Shown: positions 43,925 to 53,236, counted from the first letter of the stretch. The stretch: 64,000 bases of DNA from Desulfosediminicola flagellatus (GCF_005116655.2 NZ_CP050698.1:6156501-6220500), one strand, 5' to 3'. The notes: generated by a model not told the origin, from the sequence alone. Numbers and translations are program-made.

Positions 43925-44751
43925 AGAACGAGAATCGTACCTACCTCGGCGTTCCGGCCCACAGACCGCGTGTTGGTTTCTTTGAGCTTTCATCCTGCGA
44001 GGGTTGTCAGCTTCAACTTCTCAATAACGAAGCGACGTTGCTTGAGTTTCTTGATCTGGTGGAAATTGTCCAGTTTCGGGAAGGAATGACCGAACGATCT
44101 GATGATTATGACATTGCCTTTGTTGAGGGCAGCGTCACGCGTGACGATGAGATAATGCGGTTGAAAGGCATCCGATCGCAGGCAGCACTTCTTGTCGCAT
44201 TCGGATCCTGTGCCTGCTTTGGGGGGGTAAATCAACTCAAGAACCGTTTTCTCGATCAGGAATGGGTTAAGAAAAGTGTATACGGTGATCATTCGATTGC
44301 TACCCGGGAGGCGCAACCGCTTTCTGCCCATATCAAGGTGGACCTTGAGATATTCGGCTGCCCTGTGGAAAAAGGTGAGGTTGAACGGATTGTTGTCAAC
44401 CTGGTTCTTGGCAAAACAATAGAACACCCCAAATATCCTGTCTGCATGGAGTGCAAAGCAAATGAGAATATTTGCCTTTTCGATCTGGGAGAACCCTGCC
44501 TTGGGTTAGTGACCCGAGCAGGGTGTGATGCCTGGTGCCCCAATAATAGGTTTGGCTGCTGGGGTTGCCGAGGACCTGCAGAAGTTGCCAATATCAAGCA
44601 GATGCAGGAGGTCATGAAGAAGTACGGGATTGAGGCGGAACGGGTATTAGACCGGCTTGAATGTTTCGGAGGATTTGCCGAGGTGGCCGCTAGTCTGCGT
44701 CAGCAATTGCGGGTCACCCCAAACGCAGGAAGCCACAATGATGTACGTTAA
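43921..44751 (+). CDS. hydD: Sulfhydrogenase delta (small) subunit, HydD
   Basis: 276-residue [NiFe] hydrogenase small subunit. Proximal-cluster ligands are in SSCEGCQLQLL near residue 24 and GSCACFGG, with GCPVEKGE. The C-terminal part carries extra cluster motifs (CMECKANENIC, PCLGLVTRAGC, CGCRGP-like CWGCRGP). No Tat signal, as expected for a cytosolic group 3 enzyme. It forms the dimer with hydA, 54 bp downstream. Confidence 0.93.
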   Translation: MKNENRTYLGVPAHRPRVGFFELSSCEGCQLQLLNNEATLLEFLDLVEIVQFREGMTERSDDYDIAFVEGSVTRDDEIMRLKGIRSQAALLVAFGSCACFGGVNQLKNRFLDQEWVKKSVYGDHSIATREAQPLSAHIKVDLEIFGCPVEKGEVERIVVNLVLGKTIEHPKYPVCMECKANENICLFDLGEPCLGLVTRAGCDAWCPNNRFGCWGCRGPAEVANIKQMQEVMKKYGIEAERVLDRLECFGGFAEVAASLRQQLRVTPNAGSHNDVR

Positions 44752-44805
44752 AAAACGGCACCGGTTTTACCAGATATCGGATATAAAACAGGGGCACTGA
44801 GCATC

Positions 44806-46083
44806 ATGAACGTGACAAGCAATATTCACATCCACCACTTAACCAGAGTGGAAGGACACGGCAATATAGATATCCGGATTGTCGGCGGCAAAGTGACTAA
44901 AGCAGTTTGGGAGATAGTGGAAACACCGCGTTTTTTCGAGGCGATGCTTATTGGGAAAAAATGGGAAAATGCCCCATATATCTGCGGTCGCATCTGCGGC
45001 ATATGTTCTATCGGTCACACGCTGGCCAGCATCCGGGCAGTGGAGAATGCTTTCGGCCTGGTCCCTTCGCAGCAGACAACCCGGCTTCGTCTACTGCTCA
45101 AACACATGGAAACGCTACAGAGTCATATCCTTCATATATATTTTTTGGTGGCGCCTGACTTTCTGGGAACGGGTTCTGTCTTGCCGCTGATTGAGACCAA
45201 TCCGGAAGAAATACAGCGAGCCGCCAGGATTAAGCTTTTGGCCAATGACGCATGTGACATTATTGGCGGACGGCGCCTGCATCCCATCCGGACTGTAGTC
45301 GGGGGATTCACTATGCTGCCGGAGAAGAACCAACTCAACCTGCTGAGGCAGCGGCTACTAGGCGTAATTCCAGATCTCCAAAAGACAGGAGATCTCTTTG
45401 CCTCCTTTTCCATCCCTGATTTTGTCCGAGAGACGGAATTTGTATCCTTAAAAGGTGTAACAACATATCCATTCATTGGCGGCGACCTGATGTCATCCGA
45501 CGGCGTACACAAGCAGGAGAGCGAATACAAGGAAATGACCAATGAATATATAGTCGAACAATCAACCTCTAAATGGAGCAAACTGTCCAGGTCTTCTTTC
45601 GCTGTCGGGGCGCTGGCACGTCTCAATAACAACTTCCAGTTTCTCCATCCACGCGCCAGGAGCATGGCCGAAAGATTCAAGTTCATGCCGGTGGTACACA
45701 ACCCTTACATAAATACGCTTGCCCAACTGATAGAGTGTATGCATGTGGTTGAGGATTCACTTTCTCTCATTGACGAAACCCTTGATTCCCCCTGTCAGGA
45801 GAGCAGAATTGAGGATATAAAGCCACGTGCCGCTGTAGGTGTTGGAGCCGTGGAAGTGCCGCGTGGTATTCTCTATCATATGTATGAGTTTGACGATGAT
45901 GGTAGGATTATCAAAGCGGACTGCGTTATCCCCACAGGGCAGAATCATGCCAACATTCAACATGACCTTGAAGCCCTGGCCGCGGAACTGTCGAGACAGG
46001 GGCTAGGCGATGCGGAAATTGAGACCTTGGCCTCAATGTTGATAAGGGCCTATGATCCCTGCATCTCATGTTCGGTTCATTAA
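44806..46083 (+). CDS. hydA: Sulfhydrogenase alpha (large) subunit, HydA
   Basis: 425-residue [NiFe] catalytic subunit of a group 3b hydrogenase, coupling H2 to NADP(H) or elemental sulfur/polysulfide. The N-terminal Ni ligands are in RICGICSIGH (about 62-71) and the C-terminal ones in DPCISCSVH. The protein ends exactly at that His with TAA, so there is no C-terminal propeptide for a maturation protease. The start follows a purine-poor leader, and no maturation genes are nearby. Confidence 0.94.
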   Translation: MNVTSNIHIHHLTRVEGHGNIDIRIVGGKVTKAVWEIVETPRFFEAMLIGKKWENAPYICGRICGICSIGHTLASIRAVENAFGLVPSQQTTRLRLLLKHMETLQSHILHIYFLVAPDFLGTGSVLPLIETNPEEIQRAARIKLLANDACDIIGGRRLHPIRTVVGGFTMLPEKNQLNLLRQRLLGVIPDLQKTGDLFASFSIPDFVRETEFVSLKGVTTYPFIGGDLMSSDGVHKQESEYKEMTNEYIVEQSTSKWSKLSRSSFAVGALARLNNNFQFLHPRARSMAERFKFMPVVHNPYINTLAQLIECMHVVEDSLSLIDETLDSPCQESRIEDIKPRAAVGVGAVEVPRGILYHMYEFDDDGRIIKADCVIPTGQNHANIQHDLEALAAELSRQGLGDAEIETLASMLIRAYDPCISCSVH

Positions 46084-46206
46084 TGAATCTCTTCTATTGA
46101 AAGAATCCACACCTCAGTAACAGCCTTCGGCGGAATGGGTATGATTGGAGGTTCTGTCGCAAACGTGACTCTACTCCAGGTAAGGAAAGGTTTCACGGTG
46201 GGCATT

Positions 46207-46471
46207 TTAACTGTCAGATGTAGATACAACCCAATAGCCAAGCCTACTCAGGAGTTTACTGTTCATCTCAAGAATCGCGACTTCCTCATCGACCAATAGG
46301 ATGCATTCGTTGCCGCCGACTATTTCCGGATCTTCCGTGTTCATAATATCCTGAAAGCGCGTATCGATTTCAGCAATCGGCAGAAAAACATTAAAACATG
46401 TTCCCTGTGGTGTGCTGTCACTGATTTTAATACAATCTCCATGGTTTTAAATTATCCAATACACCACTGCC
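46207..46471 (-). pseudogene. Degraded hybrid histidine kinase, 3' part
   Basis: Reading away from the IS21 end, the frame shows the end of a HATPase domain (TPQGTCFNVFLPIAE) running into the start of a receiver (CILLVDEEVAILEMNSKLL) before stopping at 46207. A TAA also interrupts the kinase part just inside (VVYWII-stop-NHGD when joined to the fragment at 49115). The receiver is cut before its phospho-acceptor. It is a remnant of a gene like the hybrid kinase at 30679. Confidence 0.8.
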
Positions 46472-46777
46472 TGTTCAACGACAATTATAACTCCGGGTTG
46501 ACGACAATTATAATTCCGGACTCATCTCGCTTTTAACACTTTGTTTTAACGGTAAAATATCACTTTTCTTCTTGCTAAAACAAATTTCCATAAGTAACAT
46601 TTCAATACTCATCCGGAGGATAGGGCAACGCTGAGGAGCGACCTGAGCGCCGAGATGAATGCCGTAAGGATGGAGACCGAGCGTTACTGCTCGGTCTTTG
46701 TTTTTTTCTCCATCCATATGGCCTCAATGCGTTAAACCTCGGGGGTTTGGGGGCAGAGCCCCCGGTACTGAGGAGCA

Positions 46778-47539
46778 TTAACCTGCCTCCAAGTTCTGTT
46801 TTGCCTTTTTTAGCCTGTAACTATCGAGGTTGAGCTCCAGGATGACACTGTGATGAACCAGGCGATCTATAGCAGCAGCAGTGGTCATCGGATCTTTAAA
46901 AATCTTTTCCCATTGTGAAAAAGGTAGATTGCTGGTGAGCATGATGCTGCTTCGTTCATAGCAGTATGCCAGTAGAGTGAACAGCACCTCCATCTCTTCC
47001 CGGCTTTGCTGGACGTAACCGATATCATCGATAAGTAACGCGTCATATTTCACCATTTTTTTGAGCATTCGGGGTAGCACAAGTTCTCTTTTGGCCACCA
47101 ATAAATCTTGAACAAGCAAGCTGCAGGACGTGAAGAGAATTCGCTTGTCGTTGTTAATCAGCTCTTGCGCAATCGCGCAAAGCAAATGGGTTTTGCCACT
47201 ACCGGGATTTCCAAAGGCCAATATGTTTTCAGATCGTTCAAGGAAAGAACCTTCCAACAGGCTATTCACCAAGCCACGAAGTTTAGCAGGAAGGCGAGTC
47301 TGGTCAAACGAGGCCAGGCTTTTTTCCAGAGGCAGCCTGGATTCCCGTAAATATCTCGCAATGCGTTTGTGCCGACGTTCTTCGCATTCTCGAACAACCA
47401 ACTCCTGGAGATACGCTTCATAGCTCAGTGATTCCTGCCTGGCTAACTCAGCCTCGCCCCGATAACAGGCTCGAACAGTTGATAGATAGAGCTGCTTTAA
47501 CGACCTCTCCAGAGTAACCACATTATCTGCTTGATTCAT
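46778..47539 (-). CDS. istB: IS21 helper ATPase IstB
   Basis: 253-residue AAA+ ATPase needed for IS21 transposition. Walker A GNPGSGKTH is at about 109-117 and Walker B ALLIDDIGY at about 170-178, with LTSNLPFSQW as the sensor segment. Full length and intact. The start overlaps the istA stop by 4 bp. Confidence 0.95.
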   Translation of the reverse strand: MNQADNVVTLERSLKQLYLSTVRACYRGEAELARQESLSYEAYLQELVVRECEERRHKRIARYLRESRLPLEKSLASFDQTRLPAKLRGLVNSLLEGSFLERSENILAFGNPGSGKTHLLCAIAQELINNDKRILFTSCSLLVQDLLVAKRELVLPRMLKKMVKYDALLIDDIGYVQQSREEMEVLFTLLAYCYERSSIMLTSNLPFSQWEKIFKDPMTTAAAIDRLVHHSVILELNLDSYRLKKAKQNLEAG

Positions 47540-49020
47540 CCGTGGACCTCCTCTAAGAGTTGATCATAACCAGCAAGGGTAACAGTCTGCACCGATACGT
47601 CAGTGACAGGTTCAGCCGGCTGTTTCAAGGAAAGAAATTTGTGTACCTCAGTAGCATTTATTGGTTCTTCTTCTGCAATCAAGTAACGCAGAGCATCATC
47701 GACAGCTGTCTCGTTTTTCTGAGCAGCAAGTTGTAAAATTGACAAGTATTCTTTGGCAGCATTGGTAACACAGTGCTGTTGAGCAAGAGTATCATAGGCC
47801 ATCCGGAATCTGCTGGTTGGAAACAGATCATTCAGATACCTGTAGTTTTCAAACGCCCGAGGTTTGCGAACCAGCCAGTCAATGATATGACGGTATTGAA
47901 TATAATGCTTGTTGCTGCCTCTTATCCTCGGAATATTTTCAATATGACTTTGTCCATACCAGATCTCCAGATGCCCTGAATACAGGCGAACGTTGACCTT
48001 TTCTTTTATCAGACGACTGTTAACTGAATAGACTTTGTGTTTTATTCTGATAGTGCTGCTCGGTCCGACTCTCACTTCAAAACGCGTACATGTATCAAGC
48101 TTACTCGAAGGTAAGGGTTTCAAGGCTGCCTGTTCTTCGAGAAATCGTGATTGACGATTGCGATTAAGTTGTGCAAACAGCTTCTGCAAAAACAGTTCAT
48201 ACTCTTGTCGCGTAGTAAAATCCCGACTACCTCGCAGCATTAGTGCTTGATCAACTGCTTTCTTAAAACGATAATGGCGCTGTTCAATGTCTCCGTTTTC
48301 ATGAGGGCTGGAAGGATTTGTTTTACGCCCCTGCATATTGTAGTGGTCCAATAACCCTTGATATGCACGAGTAAACTCTTCAAGATTTTCCGGTTTATTT
48401 ACCGCAGCTGACAACCTATCCGTTTGGTGTTGCTCGGGAGCACCGCCAAGTTGCCAAAGACATTGTTGCAGTCCTTCGCTTAAACTCTCAAAACTTTCTG
48501 AAAAACATATTGTCCCCGTTTCCCAGTTTGAATAGGTCAGAACAAAATGAAATACCAGGTGATCAAATGGCTGGCCTGCAATAGTAATTTGCAATTTATC
48601 CATATGGGTGAAATCTGATTGGCCTAATCTGCCAGGGTGATGCTTTTGCGGAAAATAAATTTCATTACCAGGGCCTGCTGTAGCACGCCAGTTTTTTACT
48701 CGACGTTGAAAAGTCCGAAGCTGACCATCGCTGAAACGGCCAGGGTGAAGTCGTTGCAGGTGACAGAAAAGTGTTTTGGCCTCAAGGGCGTCATTGCTTT
48801 CTAAAAATGGTGTAACCGAGGACCATACATCATCAAAAGGGTCGTCTCGAGTTCGCCAATCTCGTATTCGTTCAGCGTTAATTTCACTTGGTAACTTTTC
48901 AAGATCACGATACTTGCGGCCAGTTTTTTCATCCATGCCAGCCTTCAGTGATGCGACCTCTAATGTTTTTCCCTGACTTAAATATTTCTTCAATTTTCTC
49001 ACCTGAAAGTCTGTGACCAT
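47536..49020 (-). CDS. istA: IS21 transposase IstA
   Basis: 494-residue transposase. The N-terminal helix-turn-helix (SLKAGMDEKTGRKYRDL) is followed by a DDE integrase core. The first Asp is in GQSDFTHMD and the catalytic Glu in SSPHENGDIEQ. Length is normal and no frameshift is seen. AAGGAGGGATATGA precedes the ATG. The element appears potentially active. Confidence 0.95.
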   Translation of the reverse strand: MVTDFQVRKLKKYLSQGKTLEVASLKAGMDEKTGRKYRDLEKLPSEINAERIRDWRTRDDPFDDVWSSVTPFLESNDALEAKTLFCHLQRLHPGRFSDGQLRTFQRRVKNWRATAGPGNEIYFPQKHHPGRLGQSDFTHMDKLQITIAGQPFDHLVFHFVLTYSNWETGTICFSESFESLSEGLQQCLWQLGGAPEQHQTDRLSAAVNKPENLEEFTRAYQGLLDHYNMQGRKTNPSSPHENGDIEQRHYRFKKAVDQALMLRGSRDFTTRQEYELFLQKLFAQLNRNRQSRFLEEQAALKPLPSSKLDTCTRFEVRVGPSSTIRIKHKVYSVNSRLIKEKVNVRLYSGHLEIWYGQSHIENIPRIRGSNKHYIQYRHIIDWLVRKPRAFENYRYLNDLFPTSRFRMAYDTLAQQHCVTNAAKEYLSILQLAAQKNETAVDDALRYLIAEEEPINATEVHKFLSLKQPAEPVTDVSVQTVTLAGYDQLLEEVHG

Positions 49021-49114
49021 TCATATCCCTCCTTTGAGAGATATGAATAATCGGATCACAATTTTCCGGGAAAAATAATTGTCGTTAGGGGGGAATTATA
49101 ATTGTCGCTGATCA

Positions 49115-49315
49115 ACTGCCAGATCGAGAATTGAGCCTTTACCAACGTCTTTAGTGGTAAAATGGGGCTCAAAAATCCGCTCAAGAATGGTTTTTGGAAT
49201 ACCCGTCCCTCTATCGCAGATTGAGATCTGTGCAAATGGTCCCGACCTCAGATCAGGAACGTCATCAGTCAAATGATGACTGAAACAACGGGTGAGGATA
49301 GCTGTTCGGGCGACT
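49115..49315 (-). pseudogene. Degraded hybrid histidine kinase, HATPase fragment
   Basis: The frame keeps QISICDRGTGIPKTI and ERIFEPHFTTKDVGKGS, the N and F boxes of a HATPase domain. The following G2 box is mutated (GSILDLA instead of GTGLGLS), and the frame then enters the IS. Removing the IS and one ACTGCC copy joins it in frame to the 46207-46471 fragment (DLAVVYWII). Upstream of about 49315 kinase similarity is lost. Confidence 0.78.
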
Positions 49316-50250
49316 CGAAATGAAACCGGTAGTAACACGGTATATAATAATAGTGGTTTTTTTGTTGTTGTGCTGTTTTTTGTTCCGTACGAAAGGATAA
49401 ATGAAACCTGGATTGTGTTGTTAAGTTGTCGAATATGGGTGGTTAAGTGGTTTGTTGTTGTTTTTTTGAATTGATCATTTTTATCCGCCAGGATGGGAAT
49501 GAAGACGATATCCGTAGGTAGTAATGAAAAACAATTTTCAGTCGGTTTCCAAAAGAGGAAATCTGGTTTCTGAAATATCACTTTTTTTATAGTGATTGTA
49601 TACCCTTTAGGAGGTAGTTGTCTGTAAATATAGTCCGGTTTACAACGGCTTTTTCACCTCAGTTCTGTGGTGGATTATTCACCAATTTCAGTGCCTGAAA
49701 AGATCAGAAGAGTAGCGAGTTAGTGTCTACAACTCTCTGATGGAACAAACTATACCTCATTAACCTGCATTTTAGGTTGCATTGGTCTGCCGAATAATCC
49801 GACGAGGGTGCCTCGCTACTTGATGGTGTCATGTTGTGTCGTGATGGAGTGTCATAATGCCACAATGTGGTTTACAGCTTCGATACACATTTAGAGCTAC
49901 ATTGGAGATCAAAATGTTTGTTAGACGGGTTGTGGATCTTTGGGGCATTCTGGTCTTACCAATAGACCAAGCATGGGGGGAGGCGACTTGCGATTTCTGT
50001 ATTGGTGGGGTACATTATCGCCTTAATAAGCTAATTTAATATTTATTTAATCTAAGTATATCAAAGGTTTTTTGAGTTTTGAGTCATCCTGAGCTTTATC
50101 TGTCGCAGTCACTTTTAAGCCTGCCAGGTCACTGAACCAGTCAACCACTATCTATTATGTTACGCGTCTGATTCATGCTTAATGCAAATGGTTAGACCAA
50201 AGAATTATCAATACTATCGTTTTTAATATATTCATGCAGATGGAGGAAGT
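49316..50250. other. Intergenic region upstream of the second hydrogenase
   Basis: 935 bases with no supported gene. The minus-strand frame up to 49581 is only the extension of the kinase relic. It presumably carries the promoter for the hydrogenase pair. Confidence 0.4.
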
Positions 50251-51096
50251 ATGCGTTTTGCTGTGCTGCAACTGACAGGTTGCGCAGGATGCGAGGTCTC
50301 GCTGTTAAATGCCGGTGACGAACTTGATCTTGCGAATCTGGCCTACATGCCACTGGTTGTTACCGCGCATGATGTGCCTGAAGTCGATGTACTGCTGGTA
50401 ACAGGTGGTATCCGAACAGATGAGGATCTACTTAAACTCAGAGAGTCTGCAAGTCGGGTGAAAAAGATCATCGCGGTAGGCACCTGTGCTATCTCCGGTG
50501 GTGTAGCCGGACTTGGTGATCGTCAGGATATCCGTGAGCATTTTCTGGCATCAGCTCATCAGGGAAGGGTTCCGAGAATGCTGCCGAAATGCAGCCCGAT
50601 TGACACCGAAGTAAAGGTTGATAACTATTTACCAGGTTGTCCACCGGTACCGAGCCTCTATGTCAAGTTGCTCAATGATCCGGCTTCAATAAAGTCCACC
50701 AGTATTGTCTGTAAGGAATGTGGTCGTCGCAAGCCGAAAGACATTCGCCCTGACACCCTTGCTGATGTTGTTCATAAAGATGAAGATCCGGATCTTTGCC
50801 TGGTTAAACAGGGACAACTCTGTGTGGGAACGTCTACCAGAAATGGTTGTGGTGCCATTTGTCCGAGAGCAGGATTTCCATGCGTCGGATGTAGAGGACC
50901 CTCCAATAACCTCATTGAGAAAGACGCAAATGCTTGGTTTGAGAGCATTATTCGTGTTTTTCAGCGCATGACAGATATTGATTCGGATACGATCAGTGAG
51001 GCGCTTAAGTCGCCGCACCTGGCCCTGTTCCTGTTCCAGTTTTCCGACTACACCGATACCGAGCTTGATAGTCGTCCTAAAGAGAAGGTGCTGTAA
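50251..51096 (+). CDS. [NiFe] hydrogenase small subunit, MvhG-like (group 3c-like)
   Basis: 281-residue cytosolic small subunit. Proximal-cluster ligands are in LTGCAGCEVSLL near residues 9-20, GTCAISGG and LPGCPP. The C-terminal half has a ferredoxin-like Cys set (CKECGRRK, DLCLVKQGQLC, NGCGAICPRAGFPCVGCRGP). No Tat signal. The type resembles F420-non-reducing hydrogenase MvhG. The large subunit follows 2 bp later, but the usual mvhD and hdrABC partners are absent here. AGATGGAGGAAGT precedes the ATG. Confidence 0.88.
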   Translation: MRFAVLQLTGCAGCEVSLLNAGDELDLANLAYMPLVVTAHDVPEVDVLLVTGGIRTDEDLLKLRESASRVKKIIAVGTCAISGGVAGLGDRQDIREHFLASAHQGRVPRMLPKCSPIDTEVKVDNYLPGCPPVPSLYVKLLNDPASIKSTSIVCKECGRRKPKDIRPDTLADVVHKDEDPDLCLVKQGQLCVGTSTRNGCGAICPRAGFPCVGCRGPSNNLIEKDANAWFESIIRVFQRMTDIDSDTISEALKSPHLALFLFQFSDYTDTELDSRPKEKVL

Positions 51097-51098
51097 AA

Positions 51099-52412
51099 AT
51101 GACTACTACAATTCAATTTCCTATTTCACGTATTGAAGGCCATGCTAAGGTTGTGGTTGATATCGATAATGGAAAAGTACGTAATGCCCGTTTCCTGGCC
51201 CAGGAATATCGTGGCTTTGAGCAATTCCTTCAGGGTATGCCCGCAGATCAGATGCCGGTAATCGTTCCCAGGGTCTGTGGTGTCTGCTCTACTTCTCACC
51301 ATATAGCCGCAGTTGAGGCTTTAGAAGATGCATATGGTGTTACACCTCCCCCTATCGCTGAAAAGATCCGTCATTTAATGATGGTGGGTCAGTTGGTTCA
51401 GAACCAGGCTACATCGCTCTTTTTCTTCACCATGCCGGATAAACTCCAGGCGACTTCAATCTTTGGTGCTGAAGAACGTGCTGGTAAGGATACACTTGGC
51501 AGCATCAGCAAGAAGGCAATGGCTGTTCGTAAGATCGGTACAGAGCTTATTTCTGTTGCTGGCGGCCAGTTTATTCATCCTGTAAAAGCTGTTGTTGGTG
51601 GTGTTGTTTCTGGTATCGAAAAAGAAGCAGCTAAAGAGATGCGGGCAAAAATTAAAGTGGCACTGCCGCTGGCATGCAGTCTCTTTGATGAATACTGGCA
51701 GCTTACCCAGAAAATGGCTGAAAGTGTTGGTAAATGGGAAGGAAATGATCCTTTTTATTACATGGTTGCTGTGGATAAGAATGATCCGACCCTGCCTGTT
51801 GATACTGTTACCATGCAGAAAAATGACGGTTCTGAAACCATCAGCTTTAAGCCAAGCGAGTTCAAGGAATTCCTAAAGTTCCACAGGGTTCAGGACAGCT
51901 ATTCAAGCAAGACCAGTTTCAACGATCTGCCGATTCGCGCAAACAGCCTGGCACGTATGAATCTTGCCGAGTCAACAGGCACTCCTATTGCGGATGGGTA
52001 CCTAGAGCGTTTCCGTGTTGAATTCGGTAGCCCTGCACACCAGATCCTACTTTTTGATCTTTGTAGAGGGATTGAGTTGATCAATGGGCTTGAACGCGCT
52101 GACCGGCTTCTTGCTGAAGATTTAAGCGAAGGCGAGATGAATGTTCCTGTCGAGCCACGGGATGGTTGCGGCTTCGGCCTTGTCGAAGCGCCACGCGGCC
52201 CGCTGATCCATCACTATCAGATTGAGAATGGCCTTATTGTTCGTGCAGAGTTTGTTATTCCGACAGTGCACAATAACTTTTCCATCGAACGTGCTTTGAC
52301 TACTATGGCAAAACAGTATGTTCACGAGGATCGAATTGATCTTGGCCTGGATAGGGCTATGGGCTGGGTTGTACGTGCTTTTGATCCTTGTATCGCTTGT
52401 GCAACACACTAA
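51099..52412 (+). CDS. [NiFe] hydrogenase large subunit, MvhA-like (group 3c-like)
   Basis: 437-residue catalytic subunit with Ni ligands in RVCGVCSTSHH (about residues 60-70) and in the terminal DPCIACATH. As in HydA, the protein stops directly after the last His, leaving no C-terminal propeptide. All four Ni-binding positions are Cys, with none Sec. It is expected to form a soluble H2-activating dimer with the small subunit; the physiological partner, possibly an Hdr or ferredoxin system encoded elsewhere, is not in this operon. Confidence 0.9.
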   Translation: MTTTIQFPISRIEGHAKVVVDIDNGKVRNARFLAQEYRGFEQFLQGMPADQMPVIVPRVCGVCSTSHHIAAVEALEDAYGVTPPPIAEKIRHLMMVGQLVQNQATSLFFFTMPDKLQATSIFGAEERAGKDTLGSISKKAMAVRKIGTELISVAGGQFIHPVKAVVGGVVSGIEKEAAKEMRAKIKVALPLACSLFDEYWQLTQKMAESVGKWEGNDPFYYMVAVDKNDPTLPVDTVTMQKNDGSETISFKPSEFKEFLKFHRVQDSYSSKTSFNDLPIRANSLARMNLAESTGTPIADGYLERFRVEFGSPAHQILLFDLCRGIELINGLERADRLLAEDLSEGEMNVPVEPRDGCGFGLVEAPRGPLIHHYQIENGLIVRAEFVIPTVHNNFSIERALTTMAKQYVHEDRIDLGLDRAMGWVVRAFDPCIACATH

Positions 52413-52612
52413 AAGAAGATGTGTCTTCAGCTACGTATAGCCTGTGGACAGAGTTACTAATATTTATTGGTCTTGTCATAACTACACTGGAAAGTTGTCG
52501 CATCAACAGGTGTCTTCTGATGGTGCATCGATCTTCGAATAAAACATCCAATTCTAAAAAAATTGGATGCTTCAGGATGACAACTTCGTAGTAGATACCC
52601 CAGTGTCAGAAC

Positions 52613-52653
52613 AAACGTGGAATTTGCCTTTAGGGTGGATTCCACGTTTTTCT
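52613..52653. terminator. Terminator between the hydrogenase pair and the PAS gene
   Basis: The arms AAACGTGGAAT and ATTCCACGTTT around a loop, followed by T residues. It serves convergent genes, and a shorter hairpin (CCAATTC-taaaaa-AATTGG) precedes it. Confidence 0.75.
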
Positions 52654-53236
52654 ATTTGATCTCAGGAAAATTAACAGCCATACAATCCGGGCATATACCA
52701 TGTGAAAATTGAAGATTGTCTTTGGCTGAAAAGTATTCTTCCACAGTTTGCCACTGTCTTTGTTCGGTGTTGTGAATCCCCTTACAGTAACAGCATATTC
52801 GTGTTATTTCCGGCTGATCTGCAGTCTTGTCAATTTTGCTCTGCTCTCTCTTTTGGGTAATATCAATGCCGATTCCCAAAGCCGCTAGTGGTTCTTTTCG
52901 TGATTGAAAGGGGTATCCGTGCATTTCATAGATTTTTCCCCGATGATTATCTTCCCATACCCACACCTGTCCTTCCTCTTTTGAAATGACGTCTTTTGCC
53001 GGACATATTTTGCATGGTTCAGTAGTACCACGCAGCATTGAATAACAGGGGATGGATGAGTTTACACTACCAAAAATCGTTTCAAATGTTCGATTGGCAA
53101 AATGAAAGGTATAGTTGTCTGAAACAATAAAGACAAATTCAGGAATTTGATCGAGAATTAATTCTTGAATCGTATGTTCTGCATGTCTCATGATTTTTCG
53201 CCGATGTGTTGATATGTCAATTGAATGTGTAAACAT
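52652..53236 (-). CDS. PAS-domain protein with C-terminal Cys-rich sensor tail
   Basis: 194-residue soluble protein. A PAS domain spans about residues 20-130 (VFIVSDNYTFHFANRTFETIF) and includes the CYSMLRGTTEPCKICPA Cys motif common in redox or metal-sensing PAS proteins. The C-terminal module has CCYCKGI, a Trp, EEYF and FSHGICPDC, a zinc-finger-like tail usually found at the end of kinases or PAS proteins. No kinase or output domain is present. The start at 53236 is set by AAGGAGGTG; an upstream ATG at 53269 lacks a site. Confidence 0.75.
   Translation of the reverse strand: MFTHSIDISTHRRKIMRHAEHTIQELILDQIPEFVFIVSDNYTFHFANRTFETIFGSVNSSIPCYSMLRGTTEPCKICPAKDVISKEEGQVWVWEDNHRGKIYEMHGYPFQSRKEPLAALGIGIDITQKREQSKIDKTADQPEITRICCYCKGIHNTEQRQWQTVEEYFSAKDNLQFSHGICPDCMAVNFPEIK

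Larger units (their letters stand above)
46472..49114 (-). mobile_element. IS21-family insertion sequence
   Basis: 2643-bp element with istA and istB. The ends read inward as TGTTCAACGACAATTATAAC (left) and TGATCAGCGACAATTATAAT (right), an inverted pair starting with TG. Each end has a second internal CGACAATTAT copy, as usual for IS21. It is flanked by the 6-bp direct repeat ACTGCC (46466-46471 and 49115-49120), a target-site duplication. It sits in a relic kinase gene. Confidence 0.93.

Noticed and set aside
49096..49581. 161-codon minus-strand ORF as an intact gene
   Set aside because: Only about 50 residues resemble a HATPase domain, its end lies inside the IS21 terminus and its upstream half has no kinase similarity. 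It is a relic, not a gene.
44806..52412. Selenocysteine in the hydrogenase large subunits
   Set aside because: All Ni-ligand codons encode Cys and both genes end in TAA directly after the final His, so no UGA recoding is involved.
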